Part shown: in pieces, positions 8,438 through 17,634 of the stretch
Position numbering within the stretch: the first letter of the stretch is position 1
How the letters are laid out: each line of letters starts with the position of its first letter
Origin: Nocardiopsis sp. NRRL B-16309
GTDB taxonomy: Bacteria > Actinomycetota > Actinomycetes > Streptosporangiales > Streptosporangiaceae
Length of the DNA stretch: 64,000 bases
NCBI RefSeq assembly: GCF_001279585.1
Contig: NZ_LGEC01000070.1
Span: 1-64,000 of the forward strand
Direction of reading: 5' to 3'
Notes under the pieces: generated by a model
Told to the model about the DNA's origin: nothing
Database searches by the model: none
Seen by the model: only the letters and a program-made list of their open reading frames with translations
Program-made: the position numbers and the translations under genes

Positions 8438-8958
8438 GCTCGCTCCTCCGCCTCGCCGGACTCCGGTCCGGCCGTGGCCACGCGCCGCATGACGATCGCG
8501 TCGGCCCCCTTGTAGTATCCGCGCCGCACGCCGATCTGCCGGAACCCGAACCGGGCGTAGAGGTCCTGGGCGCGCGGGTTGTCGTCCCGCACTTCGAGGA
8601 ACATGTGGGTGACGCCGTCCCGGTCGGCCCGGTCGAGGAGTTCGGCCAGCAGCGCCCGGCCGATACCGCGCCCCCACACGGGCCGGGCGACGGCCATGGT
8701 CTGCACGTCGCCCTCGGGCGGCACCGAGCGCAGCCCGGCGTAGCCGACGAGGGCGTCGCCGGTCTCGGCCACCACGTAGCTGCGGCCCCGCGCACCGAGT
8801 TCCTCGCGGAGCATGTTCTCGCTCCAGGCGTCCTCCGGGAAGAGGGCGCGTTCCAGCTCCATGACCGCGGGCACGTCGTCGCCGGTCATGGTGCGCAGTC
8901 GTACGGGCTCGCCGGGCTCGGCGTAGGAGCCCGAGGCCGAGACGGTCACTTCACCCAC
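8434..8958 (-). CDS. rimI: Ribosomal protein S18-alanine N-acetyltransferase RimI
   Basis: GNAT-fold acetyltransferase, 174 residues, predicted to N-acetylate ribosomal protein S18; in actinobacteria it regularly sits between tsaB and tsaD. The acetyl-CoA loop is VWGRGIGRALL, preceded by the beta-4 strand DVQTMAVA; the C-terminal motif DNPRAQDLYARFGFRQIG is characteristic. It has about 15-20 more residues before the GNAT core than the E. coli protein. It overlaps tsaB by 13 bases at its start and tsaD by 4 at its end. Confidence 0.93.
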   Translation of the reverse strand: MGEVTVSASGSYAEPGEPVRLRTMTGDDVPAVMELERALFPEDAWSENMLREELGARGRSYVVAETGDALVGYAGLRSVPPEGDVQTMAVARPVWGRGIGRALLAELLDRADRDGVTHMFLEVRDDNPRAQDLYARFGFRQIGVRRGYYKGADAIVMRRVATAGPESGEAEERA

Positions 8959-9623
8959 TGGCGCACCTTCTTCGGGCTACCGGGCTCCACGGCGTCGGGG
9001 CGACGCAGGTAGAGCGGTTCGGGGGCGGGCAGCGCCGTGCCCTGGTGCAGGCGCAGCAGGGCCAGTTCGGCCATGGCGGCGGCGTCCGGGTACAGCGGGT
9101 CGGGTTCGGCCGCACCGGACCCGAGGACCTCCGCGTACATGTGGGCCCCGTGGCCGACCAGGGGCAGGCCGCCGGTGTCGAGTTCGGCGGGCCGGTCGAC
9201 GGCCACCTCGCCCACGCGGTGCAGGCGGTCGTCGTAGCGCGCCCAGAACACCTCCTTGCGGCGGGCGTCGGTCATGGCGACGAACGGGCCGGTCCGGCCG
9301 GTGGCGAAGGCCAGGGCGTCGAGCGTGGTGACGCCGTGGCAGGGGACGCCGAGGGCGTCGGCCAGGGCGTGGGCGGTGGCCAGGCCGACCCGCAGGCCCG
9401 TGTAGGGGCCGGGGCCGATGCCGACGGCCACGTGGTCGAGGTCGGCCAGGGTGATCCCGGCCTCCCCGACCAGCCGGTGGATGGTGGGACTGAGGAGTTC
9501 GCCGTGGCGGCGCGCGTCCACGGACGCGGCGCTCGCGCGCAGGCGGAAGGCCCCGTCGGGGCCGCTCTCACCGATCGCGGCGGTCACCGCGGGGGTGGCG
9601 GTGTCGAAGGCCAGCAGCAGCAC
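8946..9623 (-). CDS. tsaB: t6A biosynthesis scaffold protein TsaB
   Basis: Inactive paralogue of TsaD, 225 residues, which dimerises with TsaD and is required for threonylcarbamoyl transfer to tRNA. The N-terminus LLLAFDTATPAVTAAIG and the ASKHA-type segment GIGPGPYTGLRVGLATA are diagnostic, as is the MTDARRKEVFWARY segment. It starts 10 bases downstream of the tsaE stop and overlaps rimI, so it is part of one operon. Confidence 0.95.
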   Translation of the reverse strand: MLLLAFDTATPAVTAAIGESGPDGAFRLRASAASVDARRHGELLSPTIHRLVGEAGITLADLDHVAVGIGPGPYTGLRVGLATAHALADALGVPCHGVTTLDALAFATGRTGPFVAMTDARRKEVFWARYDDRLHRVGEVAVDRPAELDTGGLPLVGHGAHMYAEVLGSGAAEPDPLYPDAAAMAELALLRLHQGTALPAPEPLYLRRPDAVEPGSPKKVRQWVK

Positions 9624-9632
9624 GGAGACCGC

Positions 9633-10184
9633 CTATCCGAGCCCGGGCCGGGTGCCGGGCAGGTCGATGTCGTTCCAGCGCGCGCCGACGGCGCGCAGGT
9701 GGACGGTTCGGGTGTCGTCGTGGTGGCGCTCGATGCGGATCTCCAGGCGGTCGTCCGCGAGGCCCTCGGCGACGCCCTCGCCCCACTCGACCACGGTGAC
9801 CGAGTCGGGCTGGGTCATGTCGAGGTCGATGTCGTCGATCTCCGCGGGCCCGCCGAGCCGGTAGGCGTCCACGTGGACGAGGTCGGGGCCGCCCACCAGG
9901 GAGGGGTGGATGCGGGAGATGACGAAGGTCGGGGAGGTGACCGATCCGCGCACGCGCAGGCCCTCGCCCAGGCCCTGGGTCAGCGTGGTCTTGCCCGCGC
10001 CGAGCGGCCCGGACAGGATGAGCACGTCGCCGGCCCTGGCCAGGGCGGCGAGGTCGCGTCCGAGCGCGCGCATGGCGTCGTCGGTGGCGGCGGTCACCGC
10101 GCGCACGGCGGGTGCGGCGGGCGCGGCGCTGTCGGGCACTACGTCGGTGGACACACCTGGGGTGGTCGCGGTTGCGTCTGTCAT
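9633..10184 (-). CDS. tsaE: tRNA t6A complex ATPase TsaE
   Basis: P-loop ATPase that powers turnover of the TsaB-TsaD complex. From the ATG at 10184 it has 183 residues; a longer frame to 10307 adds 41 Pro/Ser-rich residues of no known relevance. The Walker A is GPLGAGKTTLTQGLGEGL near residue 60, followed by SPTFVISR and the Walker B-like HVDAYRL, then VVEWGEG. The first 35 or so residues (Ala/Thr/Pro-rich) exceed the bacterial family core. Confidence 0.94.
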   Translation of the reverse strand: MTDATATTPGVSTDVVPDSAAPAAPAVRAVTAATDDAMRALGRDLAALARAGDVLILSGPLGAGKTTLTQGLGEGLRVRGSVTSPTFVISRIHPSLVGGPDLVHVDAYRLGGPAEIDDIDLDMTQPDSVTVVEWGEGVAEGLADDRLEIRIERHHDDTRTVHLRAVGARWNDIDLPGTRPGLG

Positions 10185-10317
10185 CGGGCTCGCAGTGGTC
10201 GGTGATGGATCGGGAGGTGGCTGGGCACAGTGGTCAGGGCGCGCCGAAGGTGACCTCTTCACCCAGGTTAGGACGGGTGAAGGGCGTCCGTGGCCGGTTC
10301 GCGGCACTCGGCCCGGT

Positions 10318-10336
10318 CCGGTGCTCGACGCACCGG
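10318..10336 (-). terminator. Hairpin downstream of alr
   Basis: CCGGTGC-TCGAC-GCACCGG forms a perfect 7-bp stem 41 bases past the alr stop, with more partly paired G/C on either side. It lies in the 192-base gap between alr and tsaE, which otherwise holds no gene. No T tract follows, as is usual in this genome. Confidence 0.45.
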
Positions 10337-10376
10337 GCCCCGGCCGTGCCCGCGCGGGGCGGGCCCGCGCCCCGGT

Positions 10377-11504
10377 TCAGGCTCCGCCGACGTACTCGCG
10401 CGGGACCCGGGCGCCCACCCGCGTGACGATCTCGTACGGGATGGTGTCCAGGATCTCGGCCCAGTCCTCGGCGGTGGGAACGCCCGGATCCGTGCTCGGG
10501 TCCCCGAACAGGATCGCGTCGTCCCCCGCCCGGACGGGGTCGTCGCCCACATCGACAACGAACTGGTCCATGCAGACTGTTCCCGCGATCGTACGCCTGC
10601 GTCCGCCGAGCAGCACCGGGCCCTTGTTGGTCGCGGCCCGGGGCACGCCGTCGCCGTAGCCGAGGGGCACCAGGGCCAGGGTCGTCTCGCGCTCGGTCAC
10701 GTAGCGGTGCCCGTAGGAGACGCCGCTGTCGGAGGGCACCCGCTTGGCGAGGGCGACGCGGGAGTGCAGGGTCATGGCGGGGCGAATTCCGGACACCGTG
10801 TAACCGGGAATCGGGATGAGCCCATAACTCGCGATGCCCCCGCGCACGAGATCGAACCTCGCTTCGGGGAGGGTCAGGAGCGCCGCGGAGTTGGCGATGT
10901 GGCGAACGTCGGGGGTCAGACCCACCTTGTCCGCCGCCTCCAACGCCTCGTGGAAGGCGGAGAGCTGGCGCCCGATCGAGGGGTGGCCTGGCTCGTCGGC
11001 GCACGCGAAGTGCGACCAGACGCCGCTGACCCGCACGTGTCCGGCGTCCTCGGCGCGCGCGGCGGCCTCCACCAGGTGCGGCCAGTCCGCCGGGCCCACG
11101 CCGCCGCGGTTGAGGCCGGTGTCGGCCTTGAGCTGGACGCGCGCGGTGCGCCCGAGGCGGCGTGCCGCCTCGACGACCTCGTCCAGGATCGCGCGGTCGC
11201 TGACGCCGAGGTCGATGTCGGCCCCGACCGCCGCGGCCACGGGCTCGCCGGGCGGAACGATCCAGGCCAGGACGGGCGCGGTGATCCCGGCTTCGCGCAG
11301 GGCCAGGGCCTCGTGGATGAAGGCGGTGCCGAGCCAGGTGGCACCGCCCGCGAGCACGGCCCGCGCGGCCGGAAGCATGCCGTGGCCGTAACCGTCGGCC
11401 TTGACCACGCCCATCAGCGGGGTGCCGCCCGCGCGCTCACGGAGCAGCCGGGCGTTGTCGGCGATCGCGTCCAGGTCGACGCGAGCGTGCGCGAAGTGAG
11501 CCAT
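10377..11504 (-). CDS. alr: Alanine racemase
   Basis: PLP-dependent racemase that makes D-alanine for peptidoglycan; 375 residues, normal for the family. The PLP lysine is K35 in VVKADGYGHG; the second catalytic residue is the tyrosine in SGVSYGHRY near residue 265. KADTGLNRGG, HIANSAALL and GTVCMDQFVVDVG are further signatures. Its place upstream of the tsa cluster is common in actinobacteria. The start is the ATG at 11504. Confidence 0.96.
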   Translation of the reverse strand: MAHFAHARVDLDAIADNARLLRERAGGTPLMGVVKADGYGHGMLPAARAVLAGGATWLGTAFIHEALALREAGITAPVLAWIVPPGEPVAAAVGADIDLGVSDRAILDEVVEAARRLGRTARVQLKADTGLNRGGVGPADWPHLVEAAARAEDAGHVRVSGVWSHFACADEPGHPSIGRQLSAFHEALEAADKVGLTPDVRHIANSAALLTLPEARFDLVRGGIASYGLIPIPGYTVSGIRPAMTLHSRVALAKRVPSDSGVSYGHRYVTERETTLALVPLGYGDGVPRAATNKGPVLLGGRRRTIAGTVCMDQFVVDVGDDPVRAGDDAILFGDPSTDPGVPTAEDWAEILDTIPYEIVTRVGARVPREYVGGA

Positions 11505-11593
11505 GGCCCCAGTCTTCCACGTGTGGTTACCGCGAAGGAGCTGCGGGTATGTGGTGTTCGACCGAGTTCGGCGCCGTATCTGGGGGTATCGGC

Positions 11594-12130
11594 ATGAGCG
11601 AGTTCGGAAGTGAGCGATCCGTCAACGCGGTTCGGCTGTGGTCGGGAGGCCTCGCCACCGCGGTGGTGGCCGCACTGGTGATCTTGGTGGGCACTCTCGT
11701 GATCCGTGGGGTCATGGGGATTCCAGTGCTCGCCCCGGAGGAGGCCGGTTATCTGGGCGATGTCGGGACCGTCGTGTACGCGCTGATGGCAGCCGTCGCG
11801 GCACTCCTGGCCACGGGTCTGCTGCACCTGCTGCTGGTGGCGGCACCACGGGCACGCGCCTTCTTCGGGTGGATCATCGGGCTGGTCACGGCGGTCGCCG
11901 CGGTCACCCCCTTCACCCAGGGAGCCGAACTGTCGAGTCAGATCGCCACGGCCGTCATCAACCTGGTCGCCGGGATCGCCATCGCGACGCTGCTGAGCAG
12001 TGTGGCGAACACTGCGGTCGTTCGGAGTCCGCGCCGCGGCGGGCCGAGGGAGCGTCCGGCCCTGCACCACGAAGGGATCCTGCCGGACGTGGAGCAGGCC
12101 GAGTACCGGGGGCAGCCCCGGGGACTGTGA
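11594..12130 (+). CDS. DUF6069-like four-helix membrane protein
   Basis: Integral membrane protein of 178 residues with four hydrophobic helices (roughly residues 16-36, 55-80, 84-106 and 114-138) and a polar, Arg/Pro/Glu-rich cytoplasmic tail of about 40 residues. The overall pattern, including LLATGLLHLLLVAAPRARAF, resembles the actinobacterial DUF6069 family, whose function is unknown. The ATG at 11594 follows a GGGGG ribosome binding stretch; an upstream in-frame ATG at 11549 lacks one. It is divergent from alr. Confidence 0.75.
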   Translation: MSEFGSERSVNAVRLWSGGLATAVVAALVILVGTLVIRGVMGIPVLAPEEAGYLGDVGTVVYALMAAVAALLATGLLHLLLVAAPRARAFFGWIIGLVTAVAAVTPFTQGAELSSQIATAVINLVAGIAIATLLSSVANTAVVRSPRRGGPRERPALHHEGILPDVEQAEYRGQPRGL

Positions 12131-12165
12131 CGCACCCGCTCGCGCGGAGTGGACGTGAAGCGCAG

Positions 12166-12199
12166 GAGGGGGCGGGGCCCGCACGGGTCCCGCCCCCTC
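12166..12199. terminator. Bidirectional GC hairpin between convergent genes
   Basis: GAGGGGGCGGGGCCC pairs with GGGTCCCGCCCCCTC (one G-U pair) across the loop GCAC: a 15-bp stem between the stop of the DUF6069-like gene and the stop of the convergent 73-residue gene. Confidence 0.75.
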
Positions 12200-12249
12200 G
12201 CGTGTGCGGGGGTGACGGGGCGGCGGGCACCGCGCTCGAAGGGCGTTCC

Positions 12250-12471
12250 CTAGCCGTTGTTGACCAGCACGCCCTCGACCATCGCCGAGCGGACGATCCA
12301 GTGGTGGCCCTCCGTGTCCCGGAAGTCGAGCAACCCGAACTCGTCGTGCATCAGGCGCTTGACCGTGTCCAGGGTCTGGGCATCGGTCCGGCCCTCCGAT
12401 CCACCCAGGTCACCGGGGTGGAACACGTGCCTGCGGCCCGACCGCATGTGCAGAATGATCTCCGTACTCAT
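12250..12471 (-). CDS. Small conserved-looking protein, function unknown
   Basis: Protein of 73 residues with no signal peptide or membrane segment. It contains LHMRSGRRHVFHPG and ends with FRDTEGHHWIVRSAMVEGVLV, reading like a compact alpha/beta domain with several histidines. The ATG at 12471 is chosen because GGAGGAGCGT precedes it; the frame is open further upstream but with Pro/Gly/Arg content typical of non-coding frame. It faces away from the ESX island at 12.7 kb, and a link to it is only positional. Confidence 0.7.
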   Translation of the reverse strand: MSTEIILHMRSGRRHVFHPGDLGGSEGRTDAQTLDTVKRLMHDEFGLLDFRDTEGHHWIVRSAMVEGVLVNNG

Positions 12472-12705
12472 ACGCTCCTCCTTCCCCGCCTGCGTGCGCG
12501 CACCCACGCCGGTGCCCGCCCCGGTCGGTCCCGCCCTCCCGGTGTGACCGCCGCCACACATCCGTTTTGTCGTTCTCGACGGGATACTGAGAACCCCCCT
12601 CACTCTCGGTGCGTCAGACACCATGGGCGACGGGTTCTCCACGCGGGTGGGGATTCCAGCCGCCGCGGCCCCGGACACACCACGCGGGAAGAAGGAGGAC
12701 CGACC

Positions 12706-13023
12706 GTGAAGTTCGACGCCGTGCCCGTGGAGGAGGACGAACTCGTCCCCTCACCTTCCGCGGCCCCCGGTACGGCCGCCGGCGAGCCCGACGACCTCCC
12801 CGGCTCCCCTCCGCCCGGCCTACGGCTGCGGCGGGCCTTCGAGTACGCGCACGTGCGCGCCGGCGTCGACCTCACACGGGTGCACGGAGCCCTGAACCGG
12901 ATGCACCACACCATCGAGGTCGCCCACGCCCGGGAAACCCCGCACACCGGCACCGCCCCCACGGACCCGCTCCCCAGCGACGTCTTCCGCCCCGAGGCCT
13001 TCCAGGCCCGCGTCTCCCCCTGA
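12706..13023 (+). CDS. Small protein at the head of the ESX toxin island
   Basis: Protein of 105 residues starting at GTG 12706, 7 bases after GAAGGAGG. The first 45 residues are acidic and Pro-rich; the middle (RRAFEYAHVRAGVDLTRVHGALNRMHHTIEVAH) is a likely amphipathic helix; the end is again Pro-rich. No family was recognised. It lies 35 bases before the DUF6507 gene in the same direction, so it probably belongs to the same transcription unit and may serve the type VII substrates. Confidence 0.65.
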   Translation: MKFDAVPVEEDELVPSPSAAPGTAAGEPDDLPGSPPPGLRLRRAFEYAHVRAGVDLTRVHGALNRMHHTIEVAHARETPHTGTAPTDPLPSDVFRPEAFQARVSP

Positions 13024-13058
13024 CCGTCCTCCGTACCTCCGGCCCCCGAGGAGTTCGT

Positions 13059-13430
13059 ATGTCCGCGTGGGATATCACGCCCCAGGAAGTCGGATCCGTC
13101 CTGTCCACCACCGCCGGCTACATCGGCGAGGAGGGCGGCTCCGACGGTCTGCTCGGTGAGATGACCAGCCTGGAAAGCACCATCACCAACCTGAACAGCT
13201 ACGTGAACAGCGCCCCCATCTCCGTCTCCCTGGGCGAGTTCGCCGAGCACTACTTCGGTCTCATGGGCGACATGCTCAGCCTGACCGCCAACGCCCTGGA
13301 GCGCACGAGCGAGGCGACCACGGCCTACGTCGAGGGCAACAACGAGATGGCCCTGGAGTCCCAGCGCAACGCCGGCGTGGTGCCCCCGCCGCCTCCACCG
13401 CCCACCTACGGTCCCAACGTGCCGGTCTGA
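13059..13430 (+). CDS. DUF6507 / WXG100-like ESX-associated protein
   Basis: Protein of 123 residues matching the DUF6507 pattern: MSAWDITP at the start, two long helices, LGEFAEHYFG in the middle and TAYVEGNNEMALESQRNA near the end, followed by a proline run and a short tail. Proteins of this type accompany type VII secretion substrates in actinomycetes and are thought to pair with, or chaperone, the larger effector. CGAGGAG precedes the ATG. It is followed by the toxin gene. Confidence 0.75.
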   Translation: MSAWDITPQEVGSVLSTTAGYIGEEGGSDGLLGEMTSLESTITNLNSYVNSAPISVSLGEFAEHYFGLMGDMLSLTANALERTSEATTAYVEGNNEMALESQRNAGVVPPPPPPPTYGPNVPV

Positions 13431-13542
13431 CCCCTCCGCCTGTTCCGACCGCTCCGTCTCCCCCACGGCCCGTCCCATCCGGCGCCCCCGCGCCGCGCCC
13501 CGTGCTCGTCACCCCTGCCCACCCCCACACGGAGGGATTCCC

Positions 13543-16500
13543 GTGTTCCCACCCGAACCGTCAGTTTCCAGCGCCCCACCACTCAGCCTCGACGAGCAGA
13601 TGGGGATGCTGACCGACAGCGAGGGCAAGATCAGCCCGGCCACGTTCCCGGAGCCCAGCGCCTATCCCGGCTCCATCGAGATCTACGCGTCGAACCTTCG
13701 GACGGCGGGGGAACAGGTCAGCGGCCTCGGCGACGACATCAAGTCCGCGTGGGGCGGCTTGACCTCCTGCTACCAGGCCCCCGAGGCCGGAGAGCTCTAC
13801 TCGGTCCTGGATCCGGTGGCCACCGACGGCGACACCGTCCAACGGGCGATGAACCGCGCCGCCACCGCCCTGGACAACTTCGCCGAGGACCTCACCGGCA
13901 TCAAGTCCCGCTGGTCGAGCCTGCGCACCGAGGCCTGGGACCTGCGCGCCCGCATCGCCGAAAAGGGCGACGAATGGCGGGACGCCGAGGGGCTCAAGGG
14001 GTTCTTCGGGGTCGGTGAGAGCCCTCTGGTGGAAGAGAACCAGAACCTGATCGACAAGGGCATCCGCATCATCGAGGACTACGCGGAGGCCGAGCTCACC
14101 TGCGCGAACGCCATCAACCTCTTCGTGCCGCGCCGCACCAGGTTCGAGAAGGCCGACGCCGACTCGGACAGCCTGGATCCGAACGTCTTCTACCACGGCT
14201 TCGAACAGGACCTGACGGAACTGGCCACCGAGTGGGGGATCGAAGGGGCCACCACCAACGAGCACTGGTGGGTCGACGCCGGAGCGGCCGCGTGGGACTT
14301 CGGGGTCGGCGCGGTCGAGGGCCTCGGTGCCATGGTCGGTGCCCACAGCTCCGAGGGCTGGTTCTCCATGTCGTGGGACGACGCGATGCTGGAGAACTGG
14401 GAGGGCACCCTCCAGTCGGTGTCGTCCCTGGTGGGCATGTACGACGCCGAGTCCGACAGTTACGGCTGGGCCGGCTGGGACACCGTCGGCGATGCCTGGA
14501 AGGAGGCCGCCCACGCGGTGGTGCCGTGGGAGGAGTGGGGCGAACGGCCCGGCTACGTCATCGGTACCGCGCTGCTCAACATCGGTGTGGCCGCGGCCGG
14601 TGTCGCGCTGTCGGCGACCGGTGTCGGCGCCGTCGTCGGCGTTCCCCTCCTGGCCTGGCGCGGCGCGTCCATCCTCAACAAGATGAGCGGCAGCCGCCTT
14701 CCGGACATGGACATGCCCTCCGGCGACTCCCCCACCCCCATCTCGATCCAGCTCAACCTCCCGAACTTCGCCGGCGGCAACAGGACCCTGTTCGAGTTCG
14801 ACCTGTCCGGGTTCGGCGGCACCGACCCCAGGCGCATCCAGGACATGCAGGACGCCCTGGCCCGATTCGCGGAACGGCACGAGGGCGCGGACGGCACCGG
14901 CGACTCGGGTTCCCCCTCAGGCACGCGCCCCCGCACCGGTGACGACTCCACTACGGACGAGAACCGGCGCGCCTCTCCGCACCCCGACTACACGGTCGAG
15001 GACCTCCAGGACGGCATGACCGTCGAGGACGTGCTCAACCCGGCCTCCCCACAGGCCACCGCGCTCCGGGACCAGTACGGCGCGGACTTCCGCCGGGCCG
15101 ACGCGGAGCAGGGCGGCGACCGCGACGACTGGGAGGGTTCGGGCGACGGCGAGTTGGAGTACGCCGGCCTCCGCCCGGGTCCGAACCACCTAGAGGGCTC
15201 CGCGACCCCGGACACGCCGCGGAACCAGCGGGCCGACCTCTCCGGCTCGGACCCCGACTTCGACGTCCCGGACGACTTCCGCCCCGACGGCCCGGAGATG
15301 ATGGACCGGTCCCCGACCGTCACCAACAGTGTCGACAACGACACCCGCCCGGGCGACTCACCCACCAACGGCAACGACGGGCAGAACAACTCCCACGTGG
15401 ATCAGGGCGACGGCTCGACCACGGTCACCACCGGCGGCGGCTCGAACGGCGGACACGGTCCGACGGGCGGACCGGACTCCGGCCTGCCGGGCGACGGCGA
15501 CAGCGAGCCCTTGGACCCGAATCGGCGGGACACGCACACGCGTGCTGTCCGCACGCAGGAAGTCATCGACGAGCTGGGACTTCGCCCCGGCGTAAGGCCG
15601 CCTGACTTCAACCAGCGCTTCGTCGATCTCATCAGTGAGCGCCCGGACCTGCTCAACGAGTTCTATGACAGCCGCGACTACCGACGCAGAGCCGACTTCA
15701 AGATCCTGGGGATCAAGCTGCCGATCCTGACCCGCTCCGGGGACGGCGTGTTGATGCCCAAGAGTAGCCTCCCCGAGCCGGACGACCCCACCTATCTCAC
15801 CAATGAACCGAACCGTATCGAGGTCAACGGAGACCCGAACCACCCGGACGTGGTTCGTCTGAACGGCGTTGCGGCAGCCCGGCAGACCGCTATCGACAAT
15901 GTCATGGACGCCACCTCCGAGTACGTGAAGGAACGCAACAAGGTCGGTGATCGGCACCCCGAGGTACAGCGGTTGCGGCAGGAGTACGAGGACGCGCTGG
16001 CGCGGCACGATAGCAACGAGTCGCATGCCGACGTGAAGCAGGCCAAGGAGGCCTACGAGACCCTGCGCAACACGCAGGGAGACCTGGACCCGAAGGTCCA
16101 GCGGCTGAGCGACGAGAAGAACGATCTCATCGGTGTGTCCTCGCGCGCGAGCGAGGACTTCGGTGAGGCGGTGGCCAGGCAGATCGCCGCGGAGAAGTTC
16201 GACGGCAACACCACCATCACCCTGGACGACGGCTCCCCGCTGGAACTGCCGAGAATCACCGAGGAGATCAAGCCGAACACCTACCCCGGGCACGGCAACA
16301 GCCAGTTCGACCAGATCCACCGTGCCGAGGGTCCAGACGGCAAACCGATGTTCGTGGTGATGGAGGCCAAAAGCAGCCTGGGAACTGAGCTCGGCGAACG
16401 CACGATCCAGCCGGCCGCTGGCTCGAATGGAATCCCCACTCGCGTCTCACAGGGCACCAGGCCCTACTTCAACGACATCCTCGATGCCATGGAGGAGCGC

Positions 16501-16695
16501 GGAGAGAAGGCCATTGCGAAGGGTTCGGAGACCTTCGAAACTCCGAACAACGAAGCGAGGCTCGCCGACGAGCTCCGTGAAGCCATGGAGAGCGGCCGTG
16601 TGATCTATGTGGAGGCCAAGGGCGATCCACGTGGGTCGCAGTACGGTGGGGGCCAGTTCAAGCTGTTCGATATCCGCGACAACACGAACCAGTAA
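13543..16695 (+). CDS. ESX-type polymorphic toxin with PD-(D/E)XK-like C-terminus
   Basis: Multidomain effector of 1050 residues. Residues about 40-200 form the helical WXG100/LXG-like head (YASNLRTAGEQVSGLGDDIKSAWGG). A hydrophobic Gly/Ala stretch follows at about 345-380 (VIGTALLNIGVAAAGVALSA). Residues about 440-680 are a disordered Asp/Gly/Pro/Ser linker. About 690-880 is a second helical part (EVQRLRQEYEDAL). The C-terminal 150 residues look like a restriction-endonuclease-fold toxin: FDQ with D923, EAK with E941 and K943, then QGT at about 970 and a closing beta-rich part. The GTG start follows ACGGAGGG. It is followed 11 bases later by an Imm49 gene. DNA-cleaving activity is inference from these residues only. 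Confidence 0.82.
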   Translation: MFPPEPSVSSAPPLSLDEQMGMLTDSEGKISPATFPEPSAYPGSIEIYASNLRTAGEQVSGLGDDIKSAWGGLTSCYQAPEAGELYSVLDPVATDGDTVQRAMNRAATALDNFAEDLTGIKSRWSSLRTEAWDLRARIAEKGDEWRDAEGLKGFFGVGESPLVEENQNLIDKGIRIIEDYAEAELTCANAINLFVPRRTRFEKADADSDSLDPNVFYHGFEQDLTELATEWGIEGATTNEHWWVDAGAAAWDFGVGAVEGLGAMVGAHSSEGWFSMSWDDAMLENWEGTLQSVSSLVGMYDAESDSYGWAGWDTVGDAWKEAAHAVVPWEEWGERPGYVIGTALLNIGVAAAGVALSATGVGAVVGVPLLAWRGASILNKMSGSRLPDMDMPSGDSPTPISIQLNLPNFAGGNRTLFEFDLSGFGGTDPRRIQDMQDALARFAERHEGADGTGDSGSPSGTRPRTGDDSTTDENRRASPHPDYTVEDLQDGMTVEDVLNPASPQATALRDQYGADFRRADAEQGGDRDDWEGSGDGELEYAGLRPGPNHLEGSATPDTPRNQRADLSGSDPDFDVPDDFRPDGPEMMDRSPTVTNSVDNDTRPGDSPTNGNDGQNNSHVDQGDGSTTVTTGGGSNGGHGPTGGPDSGLPGDGDSEPLDPNRRDTHTRAVRTQEVIDELGLRPGVRPPDFNQRFVDLISERPDLLNEFYDSRDYRRRADFKILGIKLPILTRSGDGVLMPKSSLPEPDDPTYLTNEPNRIEVNGDPNHPDVVRLNGVAAARQTAIDNVMDATSEYVKERNKVGDRHPEVQRLRQEYEDALARHDSNESHADVKQAKEAYETLRNTQGDLDPKVQRLSDEKNDLIGVSSRASEDFGEAVARQIAAEKFDGNTTITLDDGSPLELPRITEEIKPNTYPGHGNSQFDQIHRAEGPDGKPMFVVMEAKSSLGTELGERTIQPAAGSNGIPTRVSQGTRPYFNDILDAMEERGEKAIAKGSETFETPNNEARLADELREAMESGRVIYVEAKGDPRGSQYGGGQFKLFDIRDNTNQ

Positions 16696-16706
16696 GGACC
16701 CACAGC

Positions 16707-17597
16707 ATGACCTTCTCTGTCCCGGCCCCTGACTTCGGTTCCCCTGGCCTCGTGAACCTGCTTCCACGCATGCCCGACAAGCGGGCTCGGGTTGGCAGGA
16801 CAGCCGAGGAACGCCCTAGCTCCATCGACCTCAGGCTGAACTCCATGTGGTCGGACGCGTGCACCACATTGGCGGTGGATCGTCGAGCCGCGAATCTGGA
16901 GACCTGGGAAGCATGGACAGCCGCCATGCAGATCTACAACGCCGTCTTCGACATCACCATCCCCGAACCGGGCACCCCGGTCGAGTTCATGTTCGACCAC
17001 AAGGTCCGGCACACCACCGCGACCGGCCCCCGGTACTTCGCCGACGCCGGGGTCTGGGACATGGCGTTCTACCTCGCCATCACCTGCCGCGACCAGGACC
17101 GGTGGACGAAGCTGTGCCACATCGACGTCGAACTCCTACGACGTGCGCAACAGGGCCAGGGCCGCGAGTACAACCCCTTCACCTACCACTGGATCGCCGC
17201 ACGGCAGGCCTACATCCTCCACCGGCCCAACCTCGTCGAGGAACTCACTGCCGCCATGGAACTCTCCGACCCCGCACGGGCCGAGTTCGGCGACCCCGAC
17301 TACCTCAACAAAGTCGTCTTCCCCCAGATGAACACCTTCCTCACATTCGCCCAGGGCGACTCCGACGGATTCAACGAAGCCCTCGCCAACGGCCTCACCC
17401 TCTGGCGCGACTACAACACCGCTAACGAGGAACGCGCACAGGACGTCAAGAACGTCACGCCGCTGGGCCTCCTCGCCCTGGCCTGCATGGGCTATGACCG
17501 CAGCTTCCACGAAGCCGGGTTCCGACTCGAAGTCGAATCCGACTACCTTCCCAAACACATCGTCGAACGCTCCTGGTACGGCGAATTCGACATCTGA
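16707..17597 (+). CDS. Imm49-family immunity protein
   Basis: Cytoplasmic, mostly helical protein of 296 residues resembling immunity 49 family proteins, which neutralise the toxin encoded just upstream. Visible hallmarks are the YLAITCRDQDRWTKL helix, FTYHWIAARQAYILHRP and the late LGLLALACMGYDRSF segment. It starts 11 bases after the toxin stop, so toxin and antidote are co-transcribed. Its codon choice (more A/T at third positions) resembles the toxin's C-terminal part more than the flanking genes, consistent with the pair having been exchanged as one module. Confidence 0.8.
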   Translation: MTFSVPAPDFGSPGLVNLLPRMPDKRARVGRTAEERPSSIDLRLNSMWSDACTTLAVDRRAANLETWEAWTAAMQIYNAVFDITIPEPGTPVEFMFDHKVRHTTATGPRYFADAGVWDMAFYLAITCRDQDRWTKLCHIDVELLRRAQQGQGREYNPFTYHWIAARQAYILHRPNLVEELTAAMELSDPARAEFGDPDYLNKVVFPQMNTFLTFAQGDSDGFNEALANGLTLWRDYNTANEERAQDVKNVTPLGLLALACMGYDRSFHEAGFRLEVESDYLPKHIVERSWYGEFDI

Positions 17598-17634
17598 TTC
17601 GCCATACAACACATGAAACTGCAACACTTCGCGC

